From: UBA4416 sp046594225
GTDB taxonomy: Bacteria; Bacteroidota; Bacteroidia; B-17B0; Aurantibacillaceae
Length of the DNA: 16,236 bases
Reading direction: 5' to 3'
NCBI GenBank assembly: GCA_046594225.1
Contig: JBKJPW010000024.1
Coordinates: 1-16,236, forward strand
The translations under genes and the position numbers were made by a program. This document shows, one piece after another, positions 8,211 to 15,215 of this stretch; position 1 is the stretch's first letter, and each line of letters starts with the position of its first letter. The notes below the pieces were generated by a model. It was not told the origin of the DNA. It saw only the letters and a program-made list of their open reading frames with translations, and did not search any database.

Positions 8211-8881
8211 TAGATATAAAAAAACTAGAAATAGGTTACAAAAATAAAAGTAAAAACATCACTGTGTTTAAGGGAATGAACATGACTTTAAATGCTTGCG
8301 ATTTAGTTGGTTTAATGGGAGATAATGGCATTGGTAAATCTACTTTCTTAAAAACTATGACGGGTAATTTAACTCCTTTGTCAGGTGAAATTATATTGAA
8401 TGGTAAAAGCATTAGTCATTACAGCACGCAACAATTAGCGCGATTATTATCTATTGTGGTAACTGAAAAAATTGGCGGTTTTAATTTAACTGTTTGGGAT
8501 GTGGTTGCATCTGGCAGAATACCCTATATTAATATTTTCGGTAAATTAAGCGCCGAAGACGAAAACATTGTAACCTATAGTTTAGAGCAGTTAAATTTGC
8601 TTACCTTAAAAGATAAATTAATTGATGAACTAAGCGATGGGCAACGACAAAAAGTAATGATTGCAAAATGCTTAGCTCAACAAACACCTATTATTGTATT
8701 AGATGAACCAACAGCTTTTTTAGATTACACATCTAAACATCATTTATTTTCTATTCTTAAAAAACTCTGTACTGAACAAAAGAAATTAATTATTGTTTCT
8801 TCGCACGATTTAGAACTAATGAAACCTTATATTAATAAGTCGGTTTCAATGGCCGAGGGGAATAAGATAGAGGTTTTGTAA
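8207..8881 (+). CDS. ABC importer ATP-binding protein (BtuD/FecE-like)
   Basis: This 224-residue ATPase powers the permease at 7212-8210. It has Walker A GDNGIGKST (38-46), signature LSDGQ (142-146), Walker B IIVLDEP with Asp166 and Glu167, and the H-loop His200 in SSHD. All catalytic motifs are intact. The Q-loop position reads VVTEK (Glu87 where many relatives have Gln). As far as I recall, TE at this position is common in Bacteroidota members of this subfamily, so it is probably not a defect. The protein is about 30 residues shorter than typical FecE or BtuD, mainly at the C-terminus. The ATG at 8207 overlaps the permease stop in an ATGA. The gene converges on efp across a repeat-filled gap that ends in a two-way terminator. 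Confidence 0.94.
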   Translation: MIDIKKLEIGYKNKSKNITVFKGMNMTLNACDLVGLMGDNGIGKSTFLKTMTGNLTPLSGEIILNGKSISHYSTQQLARLLSIVVTEKIGGFNLTVWDVVASGRIPYINIFGKLSAEDENIVTYSLEQLNLLTLKDKLIDELSDGQRQKVMIAKCLAQQTPIIVLDEPTAFLDYTSKHHLFSILKKLCTEQKKLIIVSSHDLELMKPYINKSVSMAEGNKIEVL

Positions 8882-8889
8882 TTTTGTTT

Positions 8890-8968
8890 GCGTTAGGGAT
8901 AGAACGAAAATCCTTTTGCTTGTTCTTCACAAAAGATTGAAGTGATAGCCCGCCCGAAGGGAACGCCC
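8890..8968. repeat. Foldable intergenic repeat element (GCGTTAGGG ... GGGAACGCCC)
   Basis: This ~79-base block has a three-part folding pattern. The outer arms GCGTT (8890-8894) and AACGC (8962-8966) are complementary. An inner hairpin pairs CTTTTG (8913-8918) with CAAAAG (8930-8935), extended by AT/AT around one bulged C. A small CCC-GAA-GGG hairpin occupies 8953-8961. GCCC is doubled at 8948-8955. From memory, blocks opening GCGTTAGGGAT and closing GGGAACGCCC are scattered between genes in Flavobacteriia and related groups; I could not search to confirm. No protein-coding potential is seen. Whether it acts as RNA, as a DNA structure or as a non-autonomous mobile repeat is unknown. Confidence 0.6.
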
Positions 8969-8991
8969 AAAAATAATATTACATAACTATA

Positions 8992-9018
8992 AGATTGCTT
9001 CGTCCCTCGCAATGACGG
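8992..9018 (-). repeat. REP-like palindrome, CGTCATTGCGAG...GAAGCAATCT type
   Basis: On the minus strand this reads CGTCATTGCGAG, then GGAC, then GAAGCAATCT, with complementary ATTGC and GCAAT cores. As recalled, this is a common kind of dispersed intergenic palindrome seen in many unrelated bacteria. It sits between the repeat ending at 8968 and the terminator beginning at 9027. It does not overlap a gene. Confidence 0.55.
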
Positions 9019-9026
9019 AGGAGTAT

Positions 9027-9062
9027 AAAAAAGTCCAACCGCATATACGATTGGACTTTTTA
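9027..9062. terminator. Two-way intrinsic terminator between the ATPase gene and efp
   Basis: AAGTCCAA (9031-9038) pairs with TTGGACTT (9051-9058). The stem continues inward with one C/A mismatch and two G/C pairs around the loop CATATA. A run of A precedes it and a run of T follows, so it works on both strands. It lies 19 bases past the efp stop and about 145 bases past the ATPase stop. Confidence 0.85.
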
Positions 9063-9080
9063 TTTCATTAAAGAAAAAAA

Positions 9081-9644
9081 CTATTTCTTTACTCTCTCTA
9101 CATAAGTAGCTGTACGTGTATCTACTTTTACTAAATCACCTTCGTTACAAAATAAAGGTACACTTACAGTTGCACCTGAATCTAAAGTAGCTGGTTTTAA
9201 TGTGTTAGTTGCAGTGTCCCCTTTAATGCCTGGTTCAGCATAAGTAATTTCGCAAACTACAAATGTTGGTGCTTCTGCTGTAATGACTAAATCACCTTCA
9301 AAAGCAATTTTCACTTCCATTTCTTCTTTTAAAAATTGGAAACTATCTCCAAATAATTTTACAGGAACATATATTTGTTCATAGGTTTCTTTATCCATAC
9401 AAACAGCAAATTCTCCTTCTTGATAAATGTATTGCATGTTTTTGTAATCAACACGAACTACATCCACACCTTCACCACTTCTAAAACGGTTTTCGGTTTG
9501 TTTACCATTAATTAAGTTACGCATTTTAGCTTGGTAAAACGCACGTAAGTTACCTGGTGTGCGGTGTTGCCAATCAGTAATAATTACTAATTCGTTATTA
9601 AATCTAATAATCGACCCTACGTTTATATCTCCTGTATCTGCCAT
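9081..9644 (-). CDS. efp: Translation elongation factor P with Asn at the loop tip
   Basis: EF-P binds stalled ribosomes near the P-site tRNA and helps form bonds between consecutive prolines. The protein has 187 residues, the normal length. The N-terminal KOW-like domain runs to about residue 65 and two OB-type domains follow, with a conserved-style middle (YEQIYVPVKLFGD) and a C-terminal region VPLFCNEGDLVKVDTRTATY typical of the family. The odd feature is the tRNA-contacting loop. It reads HRTPGNLRAF (27-36), so the tip residue is Asn32 where E. coli has modified Lys34 in KPGKG and others have Arg. The usual following Gly is Leu33. Lys-modifying (EpmAB), hypusine-like or rhamnosyl (EarP) routes therefore do not apply at this residue. 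The gene starts 27 bp after the accA stop, probably in the same operon. Confidence 0.96.
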   Translation of the reverse strand: MADTGDINVGSIIRFNNELVIITDWQHRTPGNLRAFYQAKMRNLINGKQTENRFRSGEGVDVVRVDYKNMQYIYQEGEFAVCMDKETYEQIYVPVKLFGDSFQFLKEEMEVKIAFEGDLVITAEAPTFVVCEITYAEPGIKGDTATNTLKPATLDSGATVSVPLFCNEGDLVKVDTRTATYVERVKK

Positions 9645-9671
9645 TTGTTCTAAATTTTATTGTGTTATTTT

Positions 9672-10634
9672 TTAATTTTCTAATTCGTGTACAACACCCA
9701 TGTTGCTGAATTTTTCAATACGAGCATTGATGCGCTCATCTGGGGTTTGTTTTTTTAATGTTGCTAGATGCTTCAAGATTTCTGACTTAACAGTTGCAAA
9801 CATAGCTGCTTGATCGTTATGAGCTCCACCTAATGGTTCGTTGATGATACCATCAATTAATCCGTTTTTGCTCATGTCGTCTGCCGTTAATTTCAACGCT
9901 TCAGCAGCTGTTTCTTTAAAGCTCCAACTACGCCACAAAATAGATGAACATGATTCAGGAGAAATAACAGAGTACCAGGTGTTTTCTAACATCAATACTT
10001 TATCGCCAATACCAATTCCTAATGCGCCACCACTAGCACCTTCGCCAATGATGATACAAATTACAGGAACTTTTAATTGAGTCATTTCTAATAAATTTCT
10101 TGCAATAGCTTCGCCTTGTCCGCGCTCTTCTGCTTCTAATCCTGGATAAGCGCCTGGAGTATCAATAAACGTTACAATTGGTTTATTGAATTTTTCGGCC
10201 ATTTTCATTAAGCGTAATGCCTTACGGTAACCTTCGGGATTAGCCATACCAAAACGACGTATTTGACGCATCTTTGTATTAATTCCTTTTTGCTGACCAA
10301 TAAACATAACGGTTTGCCCATCAACGTCGCCAAATCCTCCAACCATGGCTTTATCATCTCCAACAGTTCTATCTCCATGTAATTCAATAAATGAACTATT
10401 AGAAACAGCGTCGATATATGCCAAAGTATAAGGTCTTTCTGGATGACGGCTCACTTGAACACGTTGCCAAGCGGTTAGATTAGAAAAAATTTCTACGCGT
10501 TTAGAATGGATTTTTGCTTCAAGCTCTTTAATGCCTTTGCTCATATCCACCTTACTTTTTTCAGCAACGCTTTTTAATTTCTCTAATTCTTCTTCTAACT
10601 CTTCAATTGGCTTTTCAAAGTCAAGGTAAATCAT
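9672..10634 (-). CDS. accA: Acetyl-CoA carboxylase carboxyltransferase subunit alpha
   Basis: This is the alpha subunit of the carboxyltransferase that moves CO2 from carboxybiotin to acetyl-CoA, the first committed step of fatty-acid synthesis. It works in the cytoplasm with AccD, which is not in this window. The 320 residues match the usual ~317. The acidic helical N-terminus (about 7-50) begins IYLDFEKPIEELEEEL. SRHPERP is at 62-68 and FIELHGDR at 82-89. The crotonase-type oxyanion region GEGASGGAL is at 197-205. EERGQGEAIA and a conserved SPESCSSILWR segment are also present. It is first in the likely accA-efp unit; a -7 box and a TTG at 17-bp spacing lie just upstream. The start ATG gives the standard MIYLDFEKP opening. 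Confidence 0.97.
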   Translation of the reverse strand: MIYLDFEKPIEELEEELEKLKSVAEKSKVDMSKGIKELEAKIHSKRVEIFSNLTAWQRVQVSRHPERPYTLAYIDAVSNSSFIELHGDRTVGDDKAMVGGFGDVDGQTVMFIGQQKGINTKMRQIRRFGMANPEGYRKALRLMKMAEKFNKPIVTFIDTPGAYPGLEAEERGQGEAIARNLLEMTQLKVPVICIIIGEGASGGALGIGIGDKVLMLENTWYSVISPESCSSILWRSWSFKETAAEALKLTADDMSKNGLIDGIINEPLGGAHNDQAAMFATVKSEILKHLATLKKQTPDERINARIEKFSNMGVVHELEN

Positions 10635-10659
10635 AGTATAGTGGTAATTAGTTAGGGGG

Positions 10660-10687
10660 CAAAGATACTAAAAAATTGAAAAATCAA
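10660..10687 (-). promoter_or_regulatory. accA-efp promoter (TTG-N17-TATCTTTG)
   Basis: On the minus strand, TATCTTTG (10667 down to 10660) matches the Bacteroidota -7 consensus TAnnTTTG exactly. A TTG (10687 to 10685) lies 17 bases before it, within the expected -33 spacing. Transcription would start about 20 bases before the accA ATG at 10634. This is the best two-part promoter in the window. Confidence 0.6.
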
Positions 10688-10763
10688 TGCTTGTAACTTG
10701 CTGATTATCAATATTAAAAATCTATAAAATTCTTCGTTTCATTAAAATGTATAGTTTTACAGC

Positions 10764-11600
10764 ATGATTTGTTTTCCCAATGCTAAAATAAACCTTGGCT
10801 TATATATTACTGAAAAACGTGCAGATGGTTTTCATAATATAGAAACTGTTTTTTATCCTATTGGCTGGAATGATGCTTTGGAAATTATTGTTCTCGACTC
10901 CGTTCGAACTGACAAATCATTGTCGCAAGAATTCAACTTACATTTAAGTGGTTTATCTATTTCTGGAAATATTGAAGATAATTTATTATACAAAGCTTAT
11001 CAAATAATTAAACAAACAAAACAACTGCCGGCTATTGACGTGTATTTGCACAAAACGTTGCCAATGGGTGCAGGCCTTGGCGGTGGAAGTGCAGATGCAG
11101 CGTTTTTTATTAATTTATTAAATGAAAAATTTACTTTAAATTTTAATGAAACAGAACGCATTGATATTGCTCGTCAGTTAGGAAGTGACTGTGCATTTTT
11201 TATAAAGAATACGCCTGTATATGCAACACAAAAAGGTGATGTGTTTGCAGACATTCAATTAGACTTAAGTCATTTACACATTGCGATTATTTATCCTAAT
11301 GTTCACAGCAATACTAAAGAAGCCTATACTTTAGTAAAACCTCAACAAGCAACTAAATCTTTATTGGATGTTATTAAGCAGCCAATATCAACTTGGCAAA
11401 CAGATTTAGTAAATGATTTCGAAAAATCTATTTTTAATTTATATCCCGTTGTTGAAAAAACAAAAAATGATTTGTATGATTTAGGGGCCGTTTATGCTTG
11501 TATGAGCGGTAGCGGCAGTGCAGTGTTTGGTTTATTTGAATTTGAACCCGATATAAAACACTTATCAGAATTTCCTCATTGGGTTGGGAAGATGAAGTAG
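10764..11600 (+). CDS. ispE: 4-diphosphocytidyl-2-C-methyl-D-erythritol kinase
   Basis: IspE phosphorylates 4-diphosphocytidyl-2-C-methylerythritol with ATP, the fourth step of the MEP isoprenoid pathway, in the cytoplasm. The protein has 278 residues and a GHMP-kinase layout. NAKINLGLYI at the N-terminus holds catalytic Lys8, RADGFHNIETV is at about 20-30, and the phosphate-binding loop LPMGAGLGGGSADAA ends near 112. LGSDCAFF contains catalytic Asp142 and the third motif SGSGSAVFG lies near the C-terminus. Lys8 and Asp142 correspond to the Lys10/Asp141 pair known in E. coli. It is a lone gene, divergent from accA over a 129-bp gap. Its own promoter is not clear; TAGTTTTA at 10752-10759 is a near match but only 4 bases from the ATG. 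Other MEP genes are not in the window. Confidence 0.96.
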   Translation: MICFPNAKINLGLYITEKRADGFHNIETVFYPIGWNDALEIIVLDSVRTDKSLSQEFNLHLSGLSISGNIEDNLLYKAYQIIKQTKQLPAIDVYLHKTLPMGAGLGGGSADAAFFINLLNEKFTLNFNETERIDIARQLGSDCAFFIKNTPVYATQKGDVFADIQLDLSHLHIAIIYPNVHSNTKEAYTLVKPQQATKSLLDVIKQPISTWQTDLVNDFEKSIFNLYPVVEKTKNDLYDLGAVYACMSGSGSAVFGLFEFEPDIKHLSEFPHWVGKMK

Positions 11601-11612
11601 TTAAAAAAAGAC

Positions 11613-11667
11613 AATTGAGAACCTTAGTGACCAAGATTACAAACGATGACTGAGGCTCTCGAAGTCA
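11613..11667. repeat. Degenerate REP-like palindromes after ispE
   Basis: TTGAGAACCTTAGT (11615-11628) is nearly the inverted complement of ACTGAGGCTCTCGAA (11649-11663), with two mismatches and one extra base. The right half is itself palindromic: TGACT (11647-11651) and AGTCA (11663-11667) flank GAGGCTCTCGA. It resembles the dispersed TGAGC...TCGAAG type of intergenic repeat as I remember it. It lies between the ispE stop and the terminator and encodes nothing evident. Confidence 0.4.
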
Positions 11668-11683
11668 CGTATCACATAAAACA

Positions 11684-11711
11684 AAAAGTCCTGACACTTG
11701 CCAGGACTTTT
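11684..11711. terminator. Two-way intrinsic terminator between ispE and M1 peptidase gene
   Basis: AAAAGTCCTG (11684-11693) and CAGGACTTTT (11702-11711) form a perfect 10-bp stem around an 8-base loop, with A and T runs making it symmetrical. It lies 83 bases past the ispE stop and 21 bases past the minus-strand peptidase stop, and can end transcripts from both sides. Confidence 0.9.
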
Positions 11712-11732
11712 AATATTAGATTAAATAAAAAC

Positions 11733-13736
11733 TTAATTTTTTACAATCTTGCTTGTTTTAAGTGCATCGCCTTTTTTATTTTTTACTGTAACTGTATAAA
11801 TACCATTAGCATATTTCGAAATATCAAATTCTACGTGAGTATCAAAAGATCGAGTTAACATTAACTTCCCAGTAATATCAAAAATCTCAACAGATGATTT
11901 CTCATTAGTATTCATGTATATATTTAAAGCATCTGATGTTGGATTTGGTCCTACAAAAACCAAAGGAGCATCTTGGTCTAACTCTGAAGCACTTAAATTA
12001 ATATCCTTTGTATTGGTCCCTACTTTATTTAGGATCCAATTGTTTGGGTCAACTCCAATGCTAGTTACCGAACCAGTTAAAGCAATTGTATAGTTTTCAA
12101 TGGTTTGTCCGTGATATAATCGCACAATCGTATCAGGTTTAGCTGTTCTACTAATACGATAATCAACCGGTGTTTTAAATAAAGGGACAGAAGACGGGAA
12201 AGACTGTGTTTGAGTGGATTTTAAATAAAATACATTATTTGACTGATTCCATGATACAGCAAAAGTGGGATAACCTTGGCCGTAATACCATTGATTAAAA
12301 AACTGAGTGAAATTAAGTCCGCTTTGCGCTTCCATAAAATTTTTAAAATCAATGACACTAGCTGTACTTCCGCCATAAGTAGTTTGAAACGCTCTAATTG
12401 CAGGAAAAAATACTGAATCGTTATTAATTTCATAACGTAAAGAATGACAAACAGCACTTCCTTTATCATAGGTTAATCTTGAACTGAATATTCTAGTTGC
12501 GTTCATTGTATCGGCATTTGTAAAATAACAACTTCCGCCTGTTTGGGACATCACATTTGTATGAACATCCAACATTTTTTGAGTAGCTGTTGTTCCTGTA
12601 CCAGCCATATATTGATGGCATAAATATTCCGAATAACTTGCCCAACCTTCATTAATAAAAATATCCTTCCACGCTGCACATGTTACATTATCTCCCCACC
12701 ATTGATGACCTAATTCATGAGCATCTAATTCAAAATCAAAAAAGCCTAAACTTGTCATGGTTTGATGTTCCATACCACCACCAAACGGTGCCATACAATG
12801 TCCGTATTTTTCTTTATAAAATGGATACATGCCAAATATATTAGACATAAAATTTATGGTTGGAACTATTTGATTTAAAGCTGTTTTTTGGGTATTCCAT
12901 GCAGTATTATTAATCGCATTATCATAAATAAAATTTTGAATGAAAATAGAATCATTCACTAAATACTGCGGTTTAGCATATAAATTATAGGCTCTGTATT
13001 TTGCAGTAGCTACAGAAATTAAATAGTAATCAATTGGATATTTTGATTGCCACTCGTAACGCTTTTTGTTACCAATAGAAACAATATTTTTTAATAAACC
13101 GTTAGACCCAACCATGTTTGCAGAATCTGTTGTAGCATAAACCCATGATGAATCTATTTTATCTCTTAAATCTTGCTTGCATGGAAACCAATGGTAAGCA
13201 CATAAACTCTCACTTAAACTCCAAGTAACTTGATTGCCCCATGAGCCTGATGTGCCCACATTATAACCATCTCCAATAGCTGCTGCATTACCAGTTGGAG
13301 CAGTGCCTTTATAATAAACAATCGCGTCAAATAGTTGATTTTGTGATATCGGTGTTCCCGCAGTAGCTAATACTAAACTATCTCTTCTTACAAAATTACG
13401 TTTAGCGCCATTAACATAAACAGAATCTATGGTATGATTTTCATGCAACACAAAAGCAAATGAATCTAAAGAAGTAGTGGTTACTTTGGCAATACTTTTT
13501 ACGTTACCACTTACATATCTTGTAGTTCTTTCAACATTGATGTTTAAGTGGTAAAATTTTAAATCATACATATTTTCTTTAGGAACCGCTGTTGATTGGG
13601 TCGTTTTTTGAATAGCTGAATTAATTGTCATTTGTTTAGTAAAGCGTTGAGCTTTATGATCTGCGCAATAGTGAGTTTGCGCATTAATTGTTGCAATAGT
13701 TGACATTGCAAAGAATAAGTGTAGGATTTTTTTCAT
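11733..13736 (-). CDS. Secreted M1-family zinc aminopeptidase with T9SS sorting tail
   Basis: This 667-residue extracellular metallopeptidase has a signal peptide over about residues 1-19 (ending INA before QTHYC). An M1 N-terminal beta-domain runs to about 240. The catalytic domain has GGGMEHQ (about 319-325), the M1 substrate-binding motif GxMEN with His for Asn. The zinc site HELGH has His340, Glu341 and His344, and the third ligand Glu363 lies exactly 18 residues further (FINEGWASY). The active site is complete. The C-terminal ~75 residues (592-667) begin FVGPNPTSDALNIYM and contain EIFDITGKLML and YANGIYTVTV. This is the type A Por secretion tail, so the protein should be exported through the T9SS. 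It probably trims peptides outside the cell. It lacks the large C-terminal helical domain of long M1 enzymes. No TAnnTTTG box is seen on its strand in the 131 bases upstream. Confidence 0.94.
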   Translation of the reverse strand: MKKILHLFFAMSTIATINAQTHYCADHKAQRFTKQMTINSAIQKTTQSTAVPKENMYDLKFYHLNINVERTTRYVSGNVKSIAKVTTTSLDSFAFVLHENHTIDSVYVNGAKRNFVRRDSLVLATAGTPISQNQLFDAIVYYKGTAPTGNAAAIGDGYNVGTSGSWGNQVTWSLSESLCAYHWFPCKQDLRDKIDSSWVYATTDSANMVGSNGLLKNIVSIGNKKRYEWQSKYPIDYYLISVATAKYRAYNLYAKPQYLVNDSIFIQNFIYDNAINNTAWNTQKTALNQIVPTINFMSNIFGMYPFYKEKYGHCMAPFGGGMEHQTMTSLGFFDFELDAHELGHQWWGDNVTCAAWKDIFINEGWASYSEYLCHQYMAGTGTTATQKMLDVHTNVMSQTGGSCYFTNADTMNATRIFSSRLTYDKGSAVCHSLRYEINNDSVFFPAIRAFQTTYGGSTASVIDFKNFMEAQSGLNFTQFFNQWYYGQGYPTFAVSWNQSNNVFYLKSTQTQSFPSSVPLFKTPVDYRISRTAKPDTIVRLYHGQTIENYTIALTGSVTSIGVDPNNWILNKVGTNTKDINLSASELDQDAPLVFVGPNPTSDALNIYMNTNEKSSVEIFDITGKLMLTRSFDTHVEFDISKYANGIYTVTVKNKKGDALKTSKIVKN

Positions 13737-13862
13737 GTACAGTGGTTTTAGGTCTTAAGTATTTTATCCTTATTAAAATATTATATATATCTAAGCTAAA
13801 CTATATAAATGTTAAACGCATCATATTTGGTCGAAAAATATATAAACGGTAATTTTTATACA

Positions 13863-13870
13863 TAATTTTG
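13863..13870 (+). promoter_or_regulatory. -7 box (TAATTTTG) for the small exported protein
   Basis: This is an exact TAnnTTTG match, 18 bases before the ATG at 13889. It overlaps the in-frame TTG at 13868 that would otherwise extend the gene, so the TTG should lie before the transcription start. No TTG is seen at -33 spacing. Confidence 0.5.
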
Positions 13871-13888
13871 TTTAACCTTTGTTCAATT

Positions 13889-14317
13889 ATGAAAAATTTC
13901 TGGATTTTTTTACTCGTTTTATGCTTTGTTACAATAAGTAAACAAAGAGCTTTCGGGCAAACTGATACTTTGCATTTGTACCAAGCTTATCATTATTTTT
14001 CAAACGAAGAAAAAGCAGAATGGACAGCCTTTGAAAACAATTGGAACTATGTTGAATACACAGAACTAAAACAAAGTCATAAAGTAAAAAAATTAAATTG
14101 TAAAAACTGCGGAAGTTTTTATGCAGATGTATACCTTGAAATTAATGGCGCTGGAGAATTAACTTCGGTGATGTTTAAAAATGGTAAAATTTGTGGCATT
14201 ACAATTTCAAACGAAACTTTAATTAAAGACTTTGAAAACTCTATAAAAAGTCAAACTTTTAAGTATTTAAAAAACAAATCATTTATTGCCCGATTTGGTC
14301 ATATTTTAAAGTGTTAA
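13889..14317 (+). CDS. Small exported hypothetical protein with CxxC, TonB-C-like tail
   Basis: I do not recognise this gene with confidence. From the ATG at 13889 it encodes 142 residues. An in-frame TTG at 13868 would add seven, but the -7 box TAATTTTG covers that codon. A signal peptide is clear (MKNFWIFLLVLCFVTIS, cleavage probably near AFGQ at 23-26). The mature part has an aromatic and acidic N-terminal half, then LNCKNCGSF with a CxxC pair, then YADVYLEINGAGELTSV. The last half alternates strand and helix in a way that loosely recalls the C-terminal domain of TonB (strand, G-turn, strand, helix with IKSQTFKYL, strand). It ends in Cys. The TonB-like reading is only a guess. Possible alternatives are a heme or metal binder through CxxC or a disulphide-stabilised periplasmic protein. 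The bestrophin gene follows after 33 bp. Confidence 0.75.
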   Translation: MKNFWIFLLVLCFVTISKQRAFGQTDTLHLYQAYHYFSNEEKAEWTAFENNWNYVEYTELKQSHKVKKLNCKNCGSFYADVYLEINGAGELTSVMFKNGKICGITISNETLIKDFENSIKSQTFKYLKNKSFIARFGHILKC

Positions 14318-14332
14318 TTTAATAAAAGCTAT

Positions 14333-14340
14333 TAACTTTG
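14333..14340 (+). promoter_or_regulatory. -7 box (TAACTTTG) before bestrophin-hemE
   Basis: This is an exact TAnnTTTG match ending 10 bases before the ATG at 14351, giving a very short leader. The -33 element is not recognisable. It would let the bestrophin-hemE pair be transcribed apart from the small gene upstream. Confidence 0.45.
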
Positions 14341-14350
14341 CTATCTTATT

Positions 14351-15214
14351 ATGGTAACATACAATCCTAAAGACTGGTTTACATTAATTATTCAGTTTCA
14401 TAAAAGCGATACATTTAGAAAACTATTTTGGTCGTTAGTGAGTATTGGTATTTATGCGGCATTAATTGTGTATTCCGAAGCACATTTTTTTCACCTAGAG
14501 ACTAAAAACCCAACAGTAATGCACTCCATTTTGGGTTTTGTATTATCGATGCTATTAGTATTTAGAACAAACTCGGCTTATGATCGTTGGTGGGAAGGTA
14601 GAAAAGTATGGGGAAGTACCGTAAATAATTCAAGGAATCTGGCTCTAAAACTATCTTCTTTTTTAGTTCATCAAAAAGATAAAGAAGAAATAAAGCATTT
14701 AATTACTAACTATATATATAGTTTCAAAAATCATTTAAGGGGAAAATATATTCAAGAAGAGTTTAGTTCAACTGATAACATCAACTTATCACAATTTGCT
14801 GATGCCAATCACAAACCTAATTTAGTAGCAAAGGCATTGTATTCAAAAATTAATAGTCTATACATCAATAAAGATATAACCGGTGAACAATTAATTATTT
14901 TGAATGAAGAACTAAAATCGTTTACAGATAATTGTGGTGCTTGCGAACGAATAAAAAATACACCAATTCCTTATTCATACAATATCTTTTTAAAAAAAAT
15001 GATATTTATATATATCATGACTTTGCCAATATTTTTTGGTAGCGAATTTGGCTACACAACTGTTCCTATTACAATCATAGTATTATATGTTTTTGCAAGT
15101 ATCGAATTAATTGCTGAAGAAATTGAAGACCCTTTTGGAGAAGACGATAACGACTTGCCACTAGATGATATTTGCAATAGAATAAAAACAAACCTAAACG
15201 AAATTTTGAACTAA
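14351..15214 (+). CDS. Bestrophin-family ion channel
   Basis: This is a 287-residue inner-membrane protein of the bestrophin/UPF0187 family, pentameric channels. Eukaryotic members pass chloride and a characterised bacterial one passes sodium, so ion choice is not settled by homology. Membrane segments lie at about 26-42, 56-71, and two in 210-255. Family signatures are RTNSAYDRWWEGRKVWG (72-88), IPYSYNIFLKK (about 204-214) and, near the C-terminus, IEDPFGEDDNDLPLDD. The acidic C-terminal signature is the position of the Ca2+-binding clasp in animal bestrophins. The length is normal for bacterial members. The stop TAA is one base before the hemE ATG, so the two are probably translated together; no functional link between the channel and heme synthesis is established. 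Confidence 0.93.
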   Translation: MVTYNPKDWFTLIIQFHKSDTFRKLFWSLVSIGIYAALIVYSEAHFFHLETKNPTVMHSILGFVLSMLLVFRTNSAYDRWWEGRKVWGSTVNNSRNLALKLSSFLVHQKDKEEIKHLITNYIYSFKNHLRGKYIQEEFSSTDNINLSQFADANHKPNLVAKALYSKINSLYINKDITGEQLIILNEELKSFTDNCGACERIKNTPIPYSYNIFLKKMIFIYIMTLPIFFGSEFGYTTVPITIIVLYVFASIELIAEEIEDPFGEDDNDLPLDDICNRIKTNLNEILN

Positions 15215-15215
15215 G

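Noticed and set aside
2252..8881. A new defence or secretion system in the T9SS-kinase-importer cluster
   Set aside because: No nuclease, toxin, polymerase, ATPase of defence type, transposase or phage gene is present. Each gene fits a known family and the cluster reads as a surface protein, a sensor and an importer.
8879..8886. TAATTTTG overlapping the ATPase stop codon, just before the repeat at 8890
   Set aside because: It would be tempting as a promoter for an RNA from the repeat, but there is no upstream TTG at the right spacing and the box falls partly inside a stop codon.
11646..11858. Open frame of 70 codons across the terminator and the end of the M1 peptidase gene
   Set aside because: It runs through a perfect two-way terminator and the antisense of the Por tail; no independent start signal supports it.
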